Notes: a model not told the origin generated them from the letters alone. DNA of 64,000 bases from MWBF01 sp040772005 (GCA_040772005.1 JAXGYZ010000006.1:1-64000), one strand, 5' to 3'. Numbered from the stretch's first letter, positions 34,186 through 43,348 are shown. Program-made: numbers and translations.

Positions 34186-35401
34186 CAACCACCAACTCAT
34201 CCAGCACAGCCAGCAGCTCCCCGCGCGTGAAGGGCTTGCGGAGGAAGGCGCTGGCCCCCATGAGGAGCGCGAGGTCACGCTGCGCGAGAATCGTGCAGAC
34301 CACGACCGGAATATGAGAAGTCGCAGGGTGCGACGTGAGGCGGCCGAGCAGCTCCCAGCCGTCGACCTCGGGCATCATGACATCCAAGAGGATGATACGC
34401 GGCGCAAGCTTCTCAGCCAACGCGAGGGCGGTCGCCGGGTCGCGCGTGCCGACCAGACGGTAGCGGGAGCCGGCCGCGTAGCGCGCCAGGAGCTGCAGCG
34501 CGTCCGTGCTGTCGTCCACGGCCAGGACCGGGACCTGCTCCAGCGCGGGCAGCAACAGGCGGGCGTCGAAGCAGCGGGCGTCAGCGGAGAGCGTCAGGCC
34601 GTAGCCGCCCAGCTCGGCCAGTTGTGCGGCCATGTTCAGGTTATCGGTTTCATCGCGCTGCGGGGGCTGCGGGCCGGCGACATACTCGCCGCAAGCGATG
34701 CGCAGCTCGACATCCCACCCCACCGGCTCTGCGGAAAACAGCACCTCACCGCCGGCTGCCCGCGGCATCACCACGCTGAAGAGATTGATGAGTGCCTGGC
34801 GAAATGCAGCAGGCACGACGCACACCTCCGGCAGCGCGGGAGCTACGGTCGTTGCCAGGCGCACCTGGTGGCGTGCCGCCAGCCGGCCCGCGAGGTCAAG
34901 CACCGGCGGCAGCGCCTCGACCAGGTCGGTCGCGGCTGCACCGGACGCGTCCTTGAGCCAGGCCAGTTCCTGGCGCAGATCCGTCTCGGTCGGATGTATG
35001 GGGGACGCAGGCGGCGCCTGATACCCTGCCGCCTCCTCCGCAAGGTTGTACTGCTGCCAGAGCACGTCGGCCAGCGTCTCCTGGGCGGTGCTCTGCCACC
35101 GGCGCAGGTGGCGCGTGCCGATGCCGAGCTGGTCCGCGACCTCCTCCGCGCTCAACTGCTCCACGTAGCGATAGAACAGCGGCTCGTAGATCTGCCAGGC
35201 AGGCGACTGGGGCGGCTCGCCGGCCGCGGGCTTGAGGCTGGCGATGGCCTCCACGAGGACGCGCTGGAGCGCCGCGCCCGTGTCAAAGCGCCCCGCGACG
35301 CCGAACAGCTCAGCCAGCGGGCTGCGCCGCAGGCGATCCGTTTCGTAAAGGTGGTTGAGCGCCTCGCGCAGGTGCTCGATGAACTGGTCGCGCGTCAGCA
35401 T
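34175..35401 (-). CDS. Response-regulator hybrid with helical N-terminus
   Basis: The product is 408 aa. The N-terminal part has a helix-turn-helix-like region (SAEEVADQLGIGTRHLRRWQ, about 95-115). The middle (about 190-270) resembles a degraded HATPase fold (QALINLFSVVMPRAAGGEVL) without the usual G-boxes. The C-terminus (about 285-405) is a complete receiver domain with DD, LLDVMMPEVDG (phosphoacceptor Asp) and a KPF motif. The start at 35401 (MLTRDQFIEH) was chosen because the upstream frame has no domain character and GGTGGAC sits near the ATG. A partner kinase is not adjacent; the hybrid kinase at 22079 is one candidate. The last codons come from an intergenic repeat. Confidence 0.8.
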   Translation of the reverse strand: MLTRDQFIEHLREALNHLYETDRLRRSPLAELFGVAGRFDTGAALQRVLVEAIASLKPAAGEPPQSPAWQIYEPLFYRYVEQLSAEEVADQLGIGTRHLRRWQSTAQETLADVLWQQYNLAEEAAGYQAPPASPIHPTETDLRQELAWLKDASGAAATDLVEALPPVLDLAGRLAARHQVRLATTVAPALPEVCVVPAAFRQALINLFSVVMPRAAGGEVLFSAEPVGWDVELRIACGEYVAGPQPPQRDETDNLNMAAQLAELGGYGLTLSADARCFDARLLLPALEQVPVLAVDDSTDALQLLARYAAGSRYRLVGTRDPATALALAEKLAPRIILLDVMMPEVDGWELLGRLTSHPATSHIPVVVCTILAQRDLALLMGASAFLRKPFTRGELLAVLDELVVGNE

Positions 35402-35645
35402 GTCCACCCGCCTGCGATAGCTGGCGCGATGTCCGCTTGCATGTCCGCTTTTGGTCCCATTCTCAGCCGCCAAACCGTAGGCAATGTAACATTCCTGTGC
35501 TATTTTACCACTGAACCGGCCCAGATCATAGACGTCCCTCGCTTCGCCCGCAAGTCCGGCGGGTTTTTGCGCACCTGCGAGCCGCCTCGGCCCGGTCAAT
35601 AGCTCAAATTCACCATGTCATCCATTACGAGGAGGTAATTCAACC

Positions 35646-37058
35646 ATGGAAGAGAAGATCATCAGCCGGCGCAAGTTCCTCAAGCTCGCGGGGATCGCAT
35701 CGAGCGGTGCGGTGCTCGCAGCGTGTGGGCCGAGCGCCCAGCAGCCCGCGGCCGCCCCTGCCGCGGAGCAGCCCGCCGCCGCAGCCCCCGAAGCCACCAC
35801 CGCAGCCCCCGCGGCGGAAGGCGAAAAGCTCGTTCGCTTGTGGGTGAACTGGGGCAACATGAACCAGTTGTTCCAGGACGAAGCCTGGTACAAGATGCCC
35901 GAGTACCAGGAGATCTGCAAGGACATCAAGATCGAATACAAGGGCAATGTGACGGACGCCAATACCATGACCGCGATTGCGGCCGGCGAACCGCCCGATT
36001 GTGGATCTAACCTCAACTATGCCCAGCTCGCCATCAAGGATGTCTTCATCGATACGGAACCCTACATCCAGGCCAGCCAGTACATCAAGCAGGAAGACTA
36101 CATCCCGGCCATCTGGGACTTCTGCAAGTTCTGGACCTTCAACGGCTTCCTGGGCCTGCCCTGCTTCGAGAGCTTCCTCGACTACGGCCTGAACTACAAC
36201 ACCGAACTGGTGACCAAGGCCGGGCTCGACCCGAACGCGCCGCCCTCGACCTGGAGCGAGGCCTTTGCATGGCACGAGGCCCTGACAGTCAAGGACGATG
36301 CGGGCAACCTCAAGCAGTTCGGCCTCGACCCGTACGACGCGATGGGCGGCGACCCCGACGGCATGCAAGTCGCCACCAACCACAAGTACTGGGACGACGC
36401 GACCGGCAAGTTCGACTTCACGAACGAGCTATTCGTCGAGTACTTCGACGTCACCCGCAAGTTCTACGACGTCATGGGTGCGGACCAGGTTGCCGGTCTG
36501 CGCCAGGCGGAGGGCATGGGCGGCTGGGGCCCCTCCTTCAACGCCGAGGCCCAGGCCATGATCATCGAGGGCTATTGGCACCCTGGCGAGACCAACGCGC
36601 AGGCTCCTGAGATCGCGAAGAAGAACGCCGCGACCTGGTCGCCGGTACTCGACAGCCTGAAGGGCACAAAGGTGCAGGTCGCCGGCGGCCATACCCTCGC
36701 CATCTTCAAGGATTCGGAGCGTAACGCCGAGTCCTTCAAGCTGGGCGAGTTCTTCAACACCGACGCCGCGCTCGACGTGCTGTTCAAGCAGGTCGGCTGG
36801 ATCGTCGGCAAGAAGACCTGGCTGGACAAGCAGGACACCAACGCGTATCCCGGCCTGAAGTTCTACTTCGACACCGCCAACGAAGCGACCGATTGGTACC
36901 AGCTCCGCCGCTGCCCGCTGCACGGCTTCATCTGGGGCCAGTTGCCTGAGGTGCGTGAGCAGTGCTATCGCGGTGTCATCACACCGCAGCAGGCCGCCGA
37001 GGAAATCCAGAATCGCGCCGTGACCGAGTGGTCGAACCAGGGTCTGCCCGCGGCCTGA
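35646..37058 (+). CDS. Sugar ABC transporter substrate-binding lipoprotein (cluster 2)
   Basis: The product is 470 aa. A Tat-type signal (SRRKFLKLAG, residues 7-16) leads to a lipobox with Cys27, then an Ala/Pro-rich spacer to about residue 58. The mature region fits family-1 sugar-binding proteins (NYNTELVTKAGLDPNAPP). GAGGAGG lies upstream. It heads a three-gene CUT1 importer set on the plus strand. It shares the export route and lipid anchor of the binding protein at 4291, but the ligand-pocket sequences differ, so a different sugar is likely. Confidence 0.93.
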   Translation: MEEKIISRRKFLKLAGIASSGAVLAACGPSAQQPAAAPAAEQPAAAAPEATTAAPAAEGEKLVRLWVNWGNMNQLFQDEAWYKMPEYQEICKDIKIEYKGNVTDANTMTAIAAGEPPDCGSNLNYAQLAIKDVFIDTEPYIQASQYIKQEDYIPAIWDFCKFWTFNGFLGLPCFESFLDYGLNYNTELVTKAGLDPNAPPSTWSEAFAWHEALTVKDDAGNLKQFGLDPYDAMGGDPDGMQVATNHKYWDDATGKFDFTNELFVEYFDVTRKFYDVMGADQVAGLRQAEGMGGWGPSFNAEAQAMIIEGYWHPGETNAQAPEIAKKNAATWSPVLDSLKGTKVQVAGGHTLAIFKDSERNAESFKLGEFFNTDAALDVLFKQVGWIVGKKTWLDKQDTNAYPGLKFYFDTANEATDWYQLRRCPLHGFIWGQLPEVREQCYRGVITPQQAAEEIQNRAVTEWSNQGLPAA

Positions 37059-37090
37059 ACCGAGCAGGACAAAACCAGACGCAGCACCGA

Positions 37091-37163
37091 GACAGGATTC
37101 ACTGGATTGACAGGATCGACCGAGCAGCCTCTGTCTATCCTGTCAATCTTGTGAGTCCTGTCC
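37091..37163. repeat. CCTGTCAAT-type inverted repeat
   Basis: GACAGGATTCACTGGATTGA (from 37091), followed by CAGGAT, faces ATCCTGTCAATCTTGTGAG (from 37137), followed by TCCTGTCC. The two form an imperfect hairpin between the binding-protein gene and the first permease. The same unit recurs at 63499-63629. It may modulate expression between the genes. Confidence 0.7.
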
Positions 37164-37191
37164 TATACCACCTCCCACGGAGGTCAATGAT

Positions 37192-38118
37192 ATGGCAGTT
37201 GCGAGCCTCAGTCCGAAGCGGTCCGCACGGCTGACCAAGGGCGAGCGCCACAACCTGATGATGGGCCTGCTCTTCGTCTCCCCGTGGATCCTCGGCTTCC
37301 TGATCTGGACGCTGTATCCGCTGATATCCTCCATCTTCTTCAGCTTCACGCGCTATGACTTCATCACGCCAATGAAGTTCATCGGGTTTCAGAACTACGT
37401 GGAGATTTTCACGCGCGATCCGCGTTTCTACACGGTGGTGTACAACACCTTCTACTACGTGGGCATCGGCGTGCCGCTCGGCGTGGCCGTCGCGTTCCTG
37501 ATGGCGAACCTGCTGAACGCGGACATGAAGGGCCGATCATTTTTCCGGGCCATCTTCTACGTGCCGTCGATCATCCCGGCCATCTGCTCCGCAATGGTGT
37601 GGCTGTTCATTTTCAACAACCAGTATGGCGTCATCAACAACGTCCTGCGGGCAATGGGCCAGCCGATCATCCCCTTCCTCTCGAACCCGACGCTCGCTAA
37701 GCCGAGCTTAATCATCATCCACCTGTGGGCCCAGGGCACCGCGGTCGTCATCTTCCTGGCCGCACTCCAGGATGTCCCGCGCTCGCTCTACGAGGCCGCG
37801 ACGGTGGACGGCGCGAACGGCTGGCACAAGTTCCGCCACATCACCATCCCGCTCTCCAGCCCCATCATCATGTACAACCTGATCATGGGCCTGATCGGCG
37901 GCTTCCAGACCTTCCTGATGCCCTACTTGCTGACGAACGGCGGGCCGATGGCCTCGACCGAGTTCTATGCCATGCATCTGTACCGGAACGCCTTCGAGCT
38001 CTTCCGCATGGGCAAGGCGTGTGCGCTGGCCTGGCTGATGTTCGTGGTGCTCGCGGCGTTCACGATCTTCATCTTCCGCTCTTCGGCCCGCTGGGTGTTT
38101 TACGGAGGTGAGAAATGA
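37192..38118 (+). CDS. CUT1 sugar ABC transporter permease (MalF-like, cluster 2)
   Basis: The product is 308 aa with six membrane segments, the first at about 24-46 (GLLFVSPWILGFLIW). The EAA loop is RSLYEAATVDGANGWHKF. A GGAGG site lies upstream of the ATG. The end overlaps the MalG-like gene by 4 bp (ATGA), so the pair is translationally coupled. As in the first cluster, no ATPase gene is present and a shared MalK-type protein is presumed. Confidence 0.93.
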   Translation: MAVASLSPKRSARLTKGERHNLMMGLLFVSPWILGFLIWTLYPLISSIFFSFTRYDFITPMKFIGFQNYVEIFTRDPRFYTVVYNTFYYVGIGVPLGVAVAFLMANLLNADMKGRSFFRAIFYVPSIIPAICSAMVWLFIFNNQYGVINNVLRAMGQPIIPFLSNPTLAKPSLIIIHLWAQGTAVVIFLAALQDVPRSLYEAATVDGANGWHKFRHITIPLSSPIIMYNLIMGLIGGFQTFLMPYLLTNGGPMASTEFYAMHLYRNAFELFRMGKACALAWLMFVVLAAFTIFIFRSSARWVFYGGEK

Positions 38119-39041
38119 GCGCGGCAGAGACCACCGTCACCCCAATCCCACAGGTGCGCGAGAGCGGCAAGTGGACGACGCAGAGGATCACAGGGCTCCT
38201 CCTCAAGTACCTGATCGTCATCATCCTGGCCGCGTCCTACGCCTTCCCGCTCTACTGGATGGTCAGCTCCGCGCTGAAGGATGATCCGCAGGTCTACCGG
38301 ATTCCGCCGGTGCTCATCCCCAACCCGGCCCATTGGGAAAACTTCCTTAACGCATGGCGGTCGGACGAGTTCACGCTCTACACCTTCAACTCGATCTTCC
38401 GCTATGCGCTGCCGAACACGCTGTTCACGGTCATCTCCTCCACGCTGGTGGCGTACGGCTTCTCGCGCATCAAGTGGCCGGGCCGGGACAAGATGTTCTA
38501 CCTGTGCATCGCGACCATGCTGATCCCGTACACGGTCACGATGGTCCCGCTATTCATCATCTTCAAGCGGCTGCAGGATGCGGGGCTGGGCCAGTGGATC
38601 GGCACGTACAACCCGATGGTGGTGCCCGCGCTGTTCGGCAACGCGTTCTATATCTTCATGCTGCGCCAGTTCTTCATGACGCTGCCGGAGGAGCTGTCGG
38701 ACGCGGCTCGCGTGGACGGCGCCAGCGAGTTCGGCACGCTGGTGCGCATCCTCCTGCCCTTGATGAAGCCTGCGCTGGCGGTCGTGGCGCTGTTCCAGTT
38801 CATGGGGACCTGGGCCGACTACCTGGGGCCGCTCATCTACATCAACAAGTACACGATGTACCCGCTGGCGCTGGGCATCCAGAAGCTGCGCGCGATGATG
38901 TCGCAGGTCGGCAATGCGCCGCTGGCCTATCCCTACCTCATGGCAGTCAGCACGCTGGCGGCCGCACCCATCATCATCATCTTCTTCTTCGCGCAGCGGA
39001 CGTTTATCGAGGGCATCGCGCTGACGGGGTTGAAGGGGTGA
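38115..39041 (+). CDS. CUT1 sugar ABC transporter permease (MalG-like, cluster 2)
   Basis: The product is 308 aa with six membrane segments. The EAA loop reads EELSDAARVDGASEFGTL and the C-terminus is FIEGIALTGLKG. It forms the channel with the preceding protein. Length is normal and the start codon overlap with the MalF-like gene fixes the start. A terminator-like hairpin lies 40 bp downstream at 39082-39143. Confidence 0.93.
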   Translation: MSAAETTVTPIPQVRESGKWTTQRITGLLLKYLIVIILAASYAFPLYWMVSSALKDDPQVYRIPPVLIPNPAHWENFLNAWRSDEFTLYTFNSIFRYALPNTLFTVISSTLVAYGFSRIKWPGRDKMFYLCIATMLIPYTVTMVPLFIIFKRLQDAGLGQWIGTYNPMVVPALFGNAFYIFMLRQFFMTLPEELSDAARVDGASEFGTLVRILLPLMKPALAVVALFQFMGTWADYLGPLIYINKYTMYPLALGIQKLRAMMSQVGNAPLAYPYLMAVSTLAAAPIIIIFFFAQRTFIEGIALTGLKG

Positions 39042-39050
39042 TGGACATTG

Positions 39051-39070
39051 CAGATTGAAGATTGAAGATT
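39051..39070. repeat. AGATTGA-type repeat
   Basis: CAGATTGAAGATTGAAGATT consists of three tandem 7-mer units. The same unit occurs at 53608-53640 and 62228-62347. Confidence 0.65.
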
Positions 39071-39081
39071 CGCAACTGGAG

Positions 39082-39143
39082 TCGAGGCTTCAGCCGGATG
39101 GGTGCGAGCATGTGCGTAGCTGCCCCAACGGCTGGAGCCTCGA
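39082..39143. terminator. Bidirectional terminator hairpin
   Basis: TCGAGGCTTCAGCCG (39082-39096) pairs with CGGCTGGAGCCTCGA (39129-39143) with one mismatch, followed by TTGTTTAT on the plus strand. It lies between convergent genes ending at 39041 and 39177. Confidence 0.7.
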
Positions 39144-39176
39144 TTGTTTATCCCAATCCGGGGCTGTAGCTGAACG

Positions 39177-40298
39177 TCACAGACTGCGGGCGGCAGAGAT
39201 GAACGCGTCGACGGCGGAGGGGTCGATGTCGCTCGGGAGGGGGCTGCCGGTTGTCAGCACGAACGGATTGCCCGCACCCGACTGGCGGAGCTGCTCCTCG
39301 ACGGCGCGGGCGATGGCGCGGGCGTCGTTCTCCGCCAGCAACCGCTCCGAGTCCAGGTTGCCAAACAGGCAGCGCTCCGGCCCGAAGACCTCCCGCACGC
39401 GGGCGATGCTCAGGTCGATGCCCTTGCGGGGCTGTTCGATGGCGAACGCGTCGATGGGCAGGCCCGCCTCCAACTCCAGCAGCGGCAGGACATCGCCTTC
39501 GTTCCAGAGGATGACCCGCAATCCTGCCCGGTGTGCTGCCTCCGTCATCGAGCGTTGGTAGGGCAGTACAAATTGCTCAAACATGCGCGGGGAGATGATG
39601 TCGCAGGAGGCCCAACCGTCCGCGATGTAGACTGCCTCTGCGCCGGCTGCGGCCAGTTCAGCCATGCGCAGCTCATCGCCCGCGGCGTAGCGGTCGGCCA
39701 CGTGGCAGAGCAGCGCGGGATCGGTGACCATCGTCTCCATCGCCCGCTCGAAGCCGAGGGCATAGCAGGCGCAGATGTAGCCGGGCGAATGATGCGGCAG
39801 CACCAGCGCGCGGTCGCCCACCTCCCTGATGAGCCGGCGCAGGCCGCCGAGGTAAACCTCACCCCAGCCGGCGAACTCCGGGATCAACCCGTCGGCGTCG
39901 GCTGCCGAGCGGATGTCGCCCAGCGGGTCGCAGGCCTTCGCGCCGGTCTCCTCCTCCTGCAAGGCGAGGCTGTCCTTCACCAGCCGGTACACGGTGCCGG
40001 TGTTGTTGTCGCGCACCCGCCAATGATGCGGGTCGTCGGCCAGGAGAGTAGGCTCTGCGGGGCCGTCGCCTGCGCCGGAATACCACATCACGTCCGGCCG
40101 GTGGCGTTCCAACAGCGCCATGTGCGCGCGGTGCCACGTCTCGCTGCCGCCGCAGGCAAGCTGCCACGGCGCAACGTCCGCCACCCGCCAATAGTAGTCG
40201 AAGCCCCACGTCAGCGGCCCGACCGGCACGCGGTCGACGCGCCGCCCGGCCAGGGCCTGCAATGCCAGTGGGCGACCGGTGATCACCTTGTGAGTCAT
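39177..40298 (-). CDS. Uroporphyrinogen-decarboxylase-family protein (copy 2)
   Basis: The product is 373 aa. It begins MTHKVITGRPLALQALAG, then RVDRVPVGPLTWGFDYYW. It has the TIM-barrel outline of the UroD superfamily, with the late segment VILWNEGDVLPLLELEAGLP in place of the HSDGH of copy 1, and TTGSPLPSD where copy 1 has a Cys. The metal-site residues of MtaA-type enzymes are therefore absent. The start at 40298 has AGGAG eight bases upstream. It converges on the second CUT1 importer and is divergent from the DUF4185-like gene, so it fits a sugar-utilisation set. The reaction is unknown. Confidence 0.83.
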   Translation of the reverse strand: MTHKVITGRPLALQALAGRRVDRVPVGPLTWGFDYYWRVADVAPWQLACGGSETWHRAHMALLERHRPDVMWYSGAGDGPAEPTLLADDPHHWRVRDNNTGTVYRLVKDSLALQEEETGAKACDPLGDIRSAADADGLIPEFAGWGEVYLGGLRRLIREVGDRALVLPHHSPGYICACYALGFERAMETMVTDPALLCHVADRYAAGDELRMAELAAAGAEAVYIADGWASCDIISPRMFEQFVLPYQRSMTEAAHRAGLRVILWNEGDVLPLLELEAGLPIDAFAIEQPRKGIDLSIARVREVFGPERCLFGNLDSERLLAENDARAIARAVEEQLRQSGAGNPFVLTTGSPLPSDIDPSAVDAFISAARSL

Positions 40299-40357
40299 GC
40301 ACGGTTCTCCTGGATGTATCATATCAATGCCGGCGGAGCTGCTCCAAATCCATCGGG

Positions 40358-40530
40358 CAGGGCGAAATCATGTTGCACTCGTGCCTTCTGCCTGGCAGTT
40401 GAAACTGCGGCTACCACTGCAAAACCGACCTGCGTCGGTTAGTTTCCAGTCTGCGAAGGCAGACTTCGCATCGGTAGCCGCAACTTCAGTTGCCGGGTGG
40501 GTTCACCTGATGCACTCTGAAACCGCCCTG
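40358..40530 (-). mobile_element. MITE copy 2, 173 bp with 9-bp target duplication
   Basis: This is the reverse-strand copy of the element at 25212-25384, differing at one position (ATGCG for TTGCG next to the central hairpin). TCCATCGGG flanks it on both sides (40349-40357 and 40531-40539), a second independent 9-bp target duplication. It sits in the divergent promoter region between copy 2 of the UroD family and the DUF4185-like gene. Confidence 0.93.
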
Positions 40531-40552
40531 TCCATCGGGGAGGTAGAAAACA

Positions 40553-41665
40553 ATGAAGATCGTAGGGCTGCGCAGACTCGAAGAGACGGTTGCGCGCGTG
40601 CCGAGCCAGGGCGACAACTGGCATATGTCATGGGCCGCGGACGACAAGCAATACGTCAGCCTGTGCGACGGGAGCGGCTTCCCTGGCCTGCCGCGCGCCG
40701 ACTACAACAGCCGCGCGTACGCGATCGCCGGTGACCCGCCGGACATACGCTTCGAGCACCTGCCGGGCTATCCCGAGCTGCTGACCATCCCGGGCACGCG
40801 CGACATTCACCGCTACTACAACTTCGGCATCCTCGCGCTCGATGGCCGCATCTACCAGTTCCTCAGCACACCGAATCACCCGTTCGGCGAGCCTGAGCCG
40901 CGCTTCGTCGGCGTCAAGCTCATCTGGTCGCCCGATAGCGGCGTCACCTGGCACAACCAGGACGGCTCGACACCCGTGCGCTGGGAGCCGTGGGACACGC
41001 GCAGCCGCGCCAACATGCTCTTCTTCGATGAGCCGGGCGACGCGTTCAGCCTGCTCACCGTGGTGCAGATGGGGCAGGACTACGCCCACAACTTCGACGG
41101 TTATGTCTACCTATACTCCCCCAACGGCAACCGCGAGGGCACGATGAACCAGCTCGTGCTGTGTCGCGTCCCGCGCGACCACATCCTCGACCGCCGCGCC
41201 TACACCTTTTACGCCGGGCTACAACGCGATGGTAGCCCCGCATGGACGCCGGACATCGCAGAGCGCGGCATCATCCACACCTTCCCTGCCGGCTGGGTCA
41301 ACCGGTTCGTCCATCCCTATGCGTGGCACCCCAGCGTCGTTTACTATCCCCCGACCGGCGAATACCTGATGGCAAACTGGGGCATGGGCACGGACGCGCG
41401 CGGTGACTGGTTCACGCATCCGAGCTATCTCGGCTTCTGGACCGCGCCCGAGGTGTGGGGCCCGTGGACACAGGTCCACGAGGAACAGGCGTGGATGCCC
41501 GCGGCCGACCCCGGTGCGCGCGCCTACCAGCCGCAGATTGCGCCGAAGTGGATTGCGGGCGACGGGCGGTCCTTTTGGCTGGTGTGGACCGATTTCCAGG
41601 TGCTCGATGGGCAGCGCCCCTACTACGCCTTCAACATGCAGCAGGTTGAGGCACGGCTGGCGTAG
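40553..41665 (+). CDS. DUF4185-like beta-propeller protein
   Basis: The product is 370 aa with no signal peptide. Repeated short motifs typical of five-bladed propellers are visible (YYNFGILALDGRIYQFLST, then WHPSVVYYPPTGEYLMANWG and SFWLVWTDFQVLDG), rich in Trp, Tyr and Asp. It resembles DUF4185 and GH43/GH117-like proteins that bind or cut sugars, but no catalytic triad could be fixed by eye. GAGG precedes the ATG by 9 bases. Beside a sugar importer it is likely to act on an oligosaccharide. The MITE ends 22 bp upstream, so its promoter region may have been changed. Confidence 0.75.
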   Translation: MKIVGLRRLEETVARVPSQGDNWHMSWAADDKQYVSLCDGSGFPGLPRADYNSRAYAIAGDPPDIRFEHLPGYPELLTIPGTRDIHRYYNFGILALDGRIYQFLSTPNHPFGEPEPRFVGVKLIWSPDSGVTWHNQDGSTPVRWEPWDTRSRANMLFFDEPGDAFSLLTVVQMGQDYAHNFDGYVYLYSPNGNREGTMNQLVLCRVPRDHILDRRAYTFYAGLQRDGSPAWTPDIAERGIIHTFPAGWVNRFVHPYAWHPSVVYYPPTGEYLMANWGMGTDARGDWFTHPSYLGFWTAPEVWGPWTQVHEEQAWMPAADPGARAYQPQIAPKWIAGDGRSFWLVWTDFQVLDGQRPYYAFNMQQVEARLA

Positions 41666-41733
41666 CACGAGGGCATCCTGAGCGGAGTGGGGCCTCAGTA
41701 AGGGCCGAACGCAGTCGAAGGATGTCTGAGCAG

Positions 41734-41792
41734 CTCACGCAAAGCCGCAAAGAATTCCTATCTTCCTGGCGTCCTTTGCGCCTTTGCGTGAG
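41734..41792. terminator. Bidirectional hairpin between convergent genes
   Basis: CTCACGCAAAGCCGCAAAG (41734-41752) pairs with CTTTGCGCCTTTGCGTGAG (41774-41792) except for a central mismatch, followed by TTCCGTTTTG. It separates the DUF4185-like gene from arsM. An upstream inverted repeat (CATCCTGAGCGGAG and CGCAGTCGAAGGATG at 41673-41724) looks like a dispersed repeat. Confidence 0.65.
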
Positions 41793-41817
41793 TTCCGTTT
41801 TGCCTATCCAAAGCCTC

Positions 41818-43305
41818 TCATAACTTCCGGGCCGAAACGGCCAGGCTGTAGACCTCGATGCCTGCCAGCTCACCCCCGCTCAGGCTGCGCACGCCGGTCA
41901 CGTCCAAGAACCCCGCCTGCCGCACCAGGTCCAGATATTCCTGCTCCGGCAGGGCCCCGTTGATGCACCCCGCCCACATCGCCGGGTCGCTGCGCAAGCT
42001 CATCGGCAGCGGCCCTGCCGTCACCATGTCGCTGATGCTCACCCGGCCGCCCGGCTTGAGCACACGGTACGCTTCCTCGAAGACCCGACCCTTGTCCTCC
42101 GCCAGGTTGATGACGCAGTTGGAAAGGATCACATCGACCGTGCCATCCGCCACCGGCATCGCCTCGGCCTGCCCCAGCCGGAACTCCACCTGGCCGGCCC
42201 CCGCTTCCGCCGCATTGCGCTGTGCCCGCTCGATCATCGACGGCGTCATATCCAGCCCGATCACGCGGCCCGAGGGTCCCACCCGGCGGGCGGCATAGAG
42301 CGCGTCAATGCCCGCGCCGCTGCCGATATCCAGCACGGTCTCCCCCGGCTTGAGCGAGGCCATCGCCGTCGGGTTCCCGCAGCCCAGCGACAGATTGGCC
42401 GCGTCTGCGGGCACCGCAGCGATCTGCTCCGAGGTATAGCCGGTGTCCCACAGGACGATGTCTGCCCGGCCAGCCTCGACCAGCTCCATGGCGTGCGACA
42501 CGGCCGTGTCTGACCCGCTGCAGCAGCTCGGCGTTGCTGCAGCATCAGGCCCGCCGCAGCAACTGGTCTGTCCTGCGCTATCGCCACAGCAGCCGCCGCC
42601 CTGCGCCAGCGCACCGTAGTTCTCCTGTACCGCCGCGGTCGCGCCGGTGACGCGGCGGCTGCCGGTCGCCAGGAAGACCCCGATATCCGCACGGCCCGCG
42701 GGATTGGCCGCGGAGGTCGAGCTGCAGGTCTGCTGCGTATCCTCCACGATGAGATTGACCAGGCCGGCTTCCCGGAACCAGCCCTTGACTGCCTGCCGAT
42801 CGAAGCCGAGCCAGACATCGGCCATCTCGTCGCGCAGCCACGCGTGTTCATGCCGGTCCAGGTCGGTCAGCACCAGCCGGCCGCCCGGCTTGAGCACGCG
42901 CACTATCTCCCGGATGGCCGCCTGCGGGTCGAGACAATGGTGCAGATACATGTTGGCAAAGACGGCGTCAAGCGTGGCATCCCCGAACGGCAAGGCCGCA
43001 CCATCCGCCAACCGATACTCCACATTGCTGAATCCGGTGAGATTGCGCCGCGCAACCTCCAGCATGGCGGGCGAGCCATCAACGGCATAGACCCGCGCAA
43101 CCCGTGCTGCGAGCCCCGCGGCGACGAACCCGGTCCCCGCGCCCACATCCGCCACGACCATTTCCGGTCGCAGGTAGGCGCGCGCGATGGCGGCATCCCG
43201 GACTTCCTCGCCAAAGTAACCGGTGCGCAGGTGATCCCACTGCTCCGCGACCTGCTCGAAATATGCCGCCGCGGCCGGCGTCATACCTGCATCTAATGTG
43301 TTCAT
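41818..43305 (-). CDS. arsM: Arsenite methyltransferase with extra N-terminal methyltransferase domain
   Basis: The product is 495 aa. Residues 1-210 are a class I SAM methyltransferase (VVADVGAGTGFVAAGLA; MYLHHCLDPQAAI; RVLKPGGRLVLTDLDRH). The rest is ArsM-like: a linker with three Cys pairs (GGGCCGD, TSCCGG, PSCCSG), then LSLGCGNP, ETVLDIGSGAGIDAL and SNCVINL. The ArsM part methylates As(III) using SAM. ArsM alone is usually 270-380 aa, so the front domain is a fusion. The start at 43305 has AAGGCGAG upstream; another start at 43335 is possible. It lies 43 bp after arsC in one operon. What the N-terminal domain methylates is unknown. Confidence 0.88.
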   Translation of the reverse strand: MNTLDAGMTPAAAAYFEQVAEQWDHLRTGYFGEEVRDAAIARAYLRPEMVVADVGAGTGFVAAGLAARVARVYAVDGSPAMLEVARRNLTGFSNVEYRLADGAALPFGDATLDAVFANMYLHHCLDPQAAIREIVRVLKPGGRLVLTDLDRHEHAWLRDEMADVWLGFDRQAVKGWFREAGLVNLIVEDTQQTCSSTSAANPAGRADIGVFLATGSRRVTGATAAVQENYGALAQGGGCCGDSAGQTSCCGGPDAAATPSCCSGSDTAVSHAMELVEAGRADIVLWDTGYTSEQIAAVPADAANLSLGCGNPTAMASLKPGETVLDIGSGAGIDALYAARRVGPSGRVIGLDMTPSMIERAQRNAAEAGAGQVEFRLGQAEAMPVADGTVDVILSNCVINLAEDKGRVFEEAYRVLKPGGRVSISDMVTAGPLPMSLRSDPAMWAGCINGALPEQEYLDLVRQAGFLDVTGVRSLSGGELAGIEVYSLAVSARKL

Positions 43306-43348
43306 AGGCTCGCCTTGTTCCAGAATGGGCTTCATCACAAAACAACTC

